Shown: positions 62,502 through 64,000 of the stretch, one piece after another
Position numbering within the stretch: the first letter of the stretch is position 1
Layout of the letters: every line of letters begins with the position of its first letter
From: an uncultured Lachnospiraceae bacterium
Lineage (GTDB): Bacteria; Bacillota; Clostridia; Lachnospirales; Lachnospiraceae
DNA: 64,000 bases
Assembly (NCBI GenBank): GCA_910588955.1
Contig: CAJURQ010000016.1
Location: 1 to 64,000 of the forward strand
Direction of reading: 5' to 3'
Translations under genes and position numbers: made by a program
Notes under the pieces: generated by a model
Databases searched by the model: none
What the model was told of the DNA's origin: nothing
What the model saw: the letters and a program-made list of their open reading frames with translations, nothing else

Positions 62502-62763
62502 CCGTGCGCTTTATGTCGAACCGTAACCCATGTACGTTACCTTTACAGTTAACTCCGCCAGGCACCCTCACGGCACATGAAAGGTTCCACTTAGTGCTGC
62601 TGTGTTCCCACCCTGACACGGTTCATGGATTCTCATTGCGTGAGACCCAAACTTCAACGCCACTTGCAAAGGGCAGCTACGCAGGCGCAGGCCCTCGATA
62701 AAGCATCACCCCCACTGGAGCGGATTGTGGGTACAAGGCACCGCTAACGCCCCGGCTGCACGG
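62502..62763 (-). ncRNA. ffs: Signal recognition particle RNA, large (Alu-domain) bacterial type
   Basis: The minus strand reads like Bacillus scRNA. The 5' end CCGTGC (62758-62763) pairs with 3' GCACGG (62502-62507). AGCGGTGCC and CAATCCGCTC belong to the Alu domain, then GTTTGGGTCTCACGCAATG leads to helix 8. Helix 8 has CATGAACCGTGTCAGG, GGGAA and AGCAGCACTAAGTG, then AACCTTTCATGTGCCG, GGGTGCCTGG and GAGTTAACTG. A T-rich tail (TTTTGATTTTT) follows. The length is about 262 nt. It lies 3 nt after tRNA-Ser and probably shares its promoter. Confidence 0.92.
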
Positions 62764-62766
62764 AAA

Positions 62767-62852
62767 CGGAGATGGAGGGATTCGAACCCTCGTGCCCCGG
62801 AGGGCTAACGCATTTCGAGTGCGCCCCGTTATGACCACTTCGATACATCTCC
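62767..62852 (-). tRNA. tRNA-Ser (anticodon CGA)
   Basis: Acceptor GGAGATG pairs with CATCTCC, discriminator G. The T arm is GAGGG-TTCGAAT-CCCTC. The anticodon loop is CTCGAAA with anticodon CGA at 62815-62817 (reads UCG). The long variable arm GCCC-TCC-GGGGC is typical of serine tRNAs. CCA is not encoded. The coding sequence is about 86 nt. Confidence 0.93.
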
Positions 62853-62863
62853 GTACGAATAAG

Positions 62864-62892
62864 ATTATATGTTGAAAAGACAGCCTTGTCTA
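62864..62892 (-). promoter_or_regulatory. Promoter of tRNA-Ser and SRP RNA
   Basis: On the minus strand, TAGACA (62887-62892) and a perfect TATAAT (62864-62869) are 17 bp apart, 11 bp before the tRNA. Confidence 0.8.
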
Positions 62893-62957
62893 CTGTTTTT
62901 CTCAAAAAACTTTTGTGAAATCTTTTTTGTGTCCTGAATATGGTACATGTGGTAAAA

Positions 62958-62963
62958 TATAAT
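62958..62963 (+). promoter_or_regulatory. tadA -10 box
   Basis: A perfect TATAAT; the -35 is weak. Transcription would begin within a few bases of the repeat element at 62967, so that element would form the 5' leader. Confidence 0.5.
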
Positions 62964-62966
62964 AGT

Positions 62967-63062
62967 GTGAGAAGTACTTCTAAAACTCAGCAGCAAAGGC
63001 TGCTTCGTTAAGAAGCACTAAGTCTCACACGGGAGAATACCGCCAAAACAGGCATTCTCCGC
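62967..63062 (+). repeat. 96-bp two-hairpin repeat element, copy 2
   Basis: Same length and orientation as 1565-1660, with about 13 differences. The long hairpin (GTGAGA with TCTCAC, TTAAG and AGCAGC with GCTGCT parts) and the second hairpin (GGAGAAT with ATTCTCC) are conserved despite changes in the loop. This copy lies between the -10 box and the ribosome binding site of tadA. Confidence 0.8.
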
Positions 63063-63117
63063 ACTGATTTGAGATTCCGCAGACGGAGAGGTCTGTGACT
63101 CATATATGGAGGACGGC

Positions 63118-63675
63118 ATGACGCGGGATGAAAAGTATATGAAAGAGGCGATCAAGCAGGCGAAAAAAGCCTATGCTCTCGGGGAAGTGCCGATCGGCTG
63201 TGTGATTGTGTATCAGGATAAAATTATCGGCAGAGGACACAACCGCCGCAATACGGACAGGAATACGCTGGCGCATGCGGAGATCACGGCGATTAATAAG
63301 GCGAGCCGGGCGATAAAGGACTGGCGTCTTGAGGAGTGCACGCTCTACGTGACGCTGGAGCCCTGCCAGATGTGCGCAGGGGCGATCGTGCAGGCGAGGG
63401 TTACGGAGACGGTGATCGGCGCCATGAACCCGAAGGCGGGCTGCGGCGGTTCTATATTAAACATTTTGGAGATGCAGGAGTTTAACCATCAGGTGATCGT
63501 GCGGCGGGGCGTTCTGGAGGAGGAGTGCCAGTCGATTTTAAAAAACTTTTTTGTGGAACTCAGGGAGAGGAACCGGATAGAAAAGCAGCAGCGGAGGGAA
63601 AAGCAGGCGGCGGAAGCGGTTTTACAGACAAAAATCGACGACGGGGAGAAAGGTGCGGGAGAGGAAAAACTGTGA
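63118..63675 (+). CDS. tadA: tRNA-specific adenosine deaminase
   Basis: A 185-residue zinc deaminase that converts adenosine 34 of tRNA-Arg(ACG) to inosine. The metal and catalytic residues are His53 and Glu55 (LAHAEITAI), Cys83 and Cys86 (EPCQMCAGAIV). ALGEVPIGCVIV, GRGHNRRN and NPKAGCGGSILNIL are family-typical. ATG 63118 has GGAGG 5 nt upstream; the ATG at 63106 overlaps that site. The Lys/Glu-rich C-terminal extension after about residue 150 is longer than in E. coli. Confidence 0.95.
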   Translation: MTRDEKYMKEAIKQAKKAYALGEVPIGCVIVYQDKIIGRGHNRRNTDRNTLAHAEITAINKASRAIKDWRLEECTLYVTLEPCQMCAGAIVQARVTETVIGAMNPKAGCGGSILNILEMQEFNHQVIVRRGVLEEECQSILKNFFVELRERNRIEKQQRREKQAAEAVLQTKIDDGEKGAGEEKL

Positions 63676-63683
63676 AATAAAAG

Positions 63684-63712
63684 TTGTGAGGTGTGGAGAA
63701 ATACGCTATAAT
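63684..63712 (+). promoter_or_regulatory. pfkA promoter
   Basis: TTGTGA (63684-63689) and a perfect TATAAT (63707-63712), 17 bp apart, about 125 bp before the pfkA ATG. Confidence 0.75.
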
Positions 63713-63837
63713 TGTATGTGGAACGTGTGGAAGGAAGGCGTTAGTATGTGGCACAGACTTTCATCACACAGGAGATGCCGGAGTGAGGGCGTTTCGCACA
63801 AAAAAATGAGTAAAGGGTATAGTAAGGAGGATGCGGG

Positions 63838-64000
63838 ATGAAGAGAATCGGAATGTTGACCAGTGGTGGAGATTGTCAGGCGTTAAACGCTGCTATGAGA
63901 GGTGTTGTTAAGTGCCTTTCCTGCAGCAGTGAGGACGTGGAGATTTATGGTTTTCTGGATGGCTACAAGGGAATGATTTACGGGGATTTCCGAATTTTGA
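63838..64000 (+). CDS. pfkA: 6-phosphofructokinase, N-terminal part (runs off the window)
   Basis: Only the first 54 codons are in the window. KRIGMLTSGGDCQALNAAMR is the N-terminal nucleotide-binding loop of phosphofructokinases, and IYGFLDGYKGMIYGDF is the following conserved strand-turn. AAGGAGG lies 7 nt before the ATG. It phosphorylates fructose 6-phosphate; whether ATP or pyrophosphate is the donor depends on residues beyond the end. Confidence 0.9.
   Translation, partial: MKRIGMLTSGGDCQALNAAMRGVVKCLSCSSEDVEIYGFLDGYKGMIYGDFRIL

Noticed and set aside
62464..62619. N-terminal extension of the PflX-like protein
   Set aside because: The frame runs into the SRP RNA gene and encodes no family-like sequence.
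63653..63841. A 62-codon frame before pfkA
   Set aside because: It covers the pfkA promoter and its ribosome binding site and has no start signal.

Overview
The window reads as a chromosomal segment of an anaerobic gut-type Clostridia, most likely Lachnospiraceae. The grounds are LytS/YesN-type two-component signalling, a split transketolase, a methionine aminopeptidase with an N-terminal SEC-C zinc motif, a large (Alu-domain-containing) SRP RNA, AraR-type GntR/LacI hybrid repressors, and strong AGGAGG ribosome binding sites. No phage, integrase, insertion sequence or CRISPR array was found; one short transposase/nuclease-like remnant is present.

Layout. (1) 113-10893: a sugar-sensing and uptake block. 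A LytS-like kinase, a membrane-anchored YtfQ-like sugar-binding protein and a YesN-like regulator are followed by a convergent AraR-like repressor and a complete CUT2 transporter of the YtfQ/R/T-YjfF type. (2) 11041-15092: a decayed gene, then two methyl-accepting chemotaxis proteins with a small membrane protein between them. (3) 15245-21325: a 2026-residue secreted repeat protein behind a promoter with a G10 spacer inside a 16-bp inverted repeat. (4) 21744-33641: a ChvE/MmsA/MmsB-type monosaccharide transporter, AraR, and araA-araB-araD-transketolase (two subunits)-rpe. Together these can import L-arabinose and convert it to pentose phosphate pathway intermediates. AraR-like operators lie in front of both the transporter and araA. 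(5) 33669-50478: an AAA/DUF4143 ATPase with a 33-bp repeat array upstream, a MATE pump, an orphan BlaI, map, three linked unknown surface-protein genes, metG, a lipase-like hydrolase, D-lactate dehydrogenase, an acetyltransferase, a double-HD protein, a YesL-like protein and a diguanylate cyclase. (6) 50834-60331: a CUT1 sugar transporter (binding protein and two permeases), a CsoR-CopA copper locus, an MsmX-like ATPase probably energising CUT1 systems, and a CdaR-like regulator. (7) 60495-64000: an unknown protein, a PflX-like radical SAM protein, SRP RNA plus tRNA-Ser, tadA, and the start of pfkA, which runs off the window.

Themes. Carbohydrate sensing, uptake and pentose catabolism dominate: three ABC sugar systems, two AraR-type repressors and one two-component system. 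The main non-coding signals are a 96-bp two-hairpin element present twice (one copy supplies the end of the kinase gene), a possible poly-G phase-variable promoter, a 33-bp operator- or iteron-like array, a terminator placed directly at a transcription start (7109-7184), and a complete ribosome binding site and ATG inside copA that could yield a free CopZ-like chaperone. All functions are assigned by reading motifs and recalled family resemblance; no database search was run.
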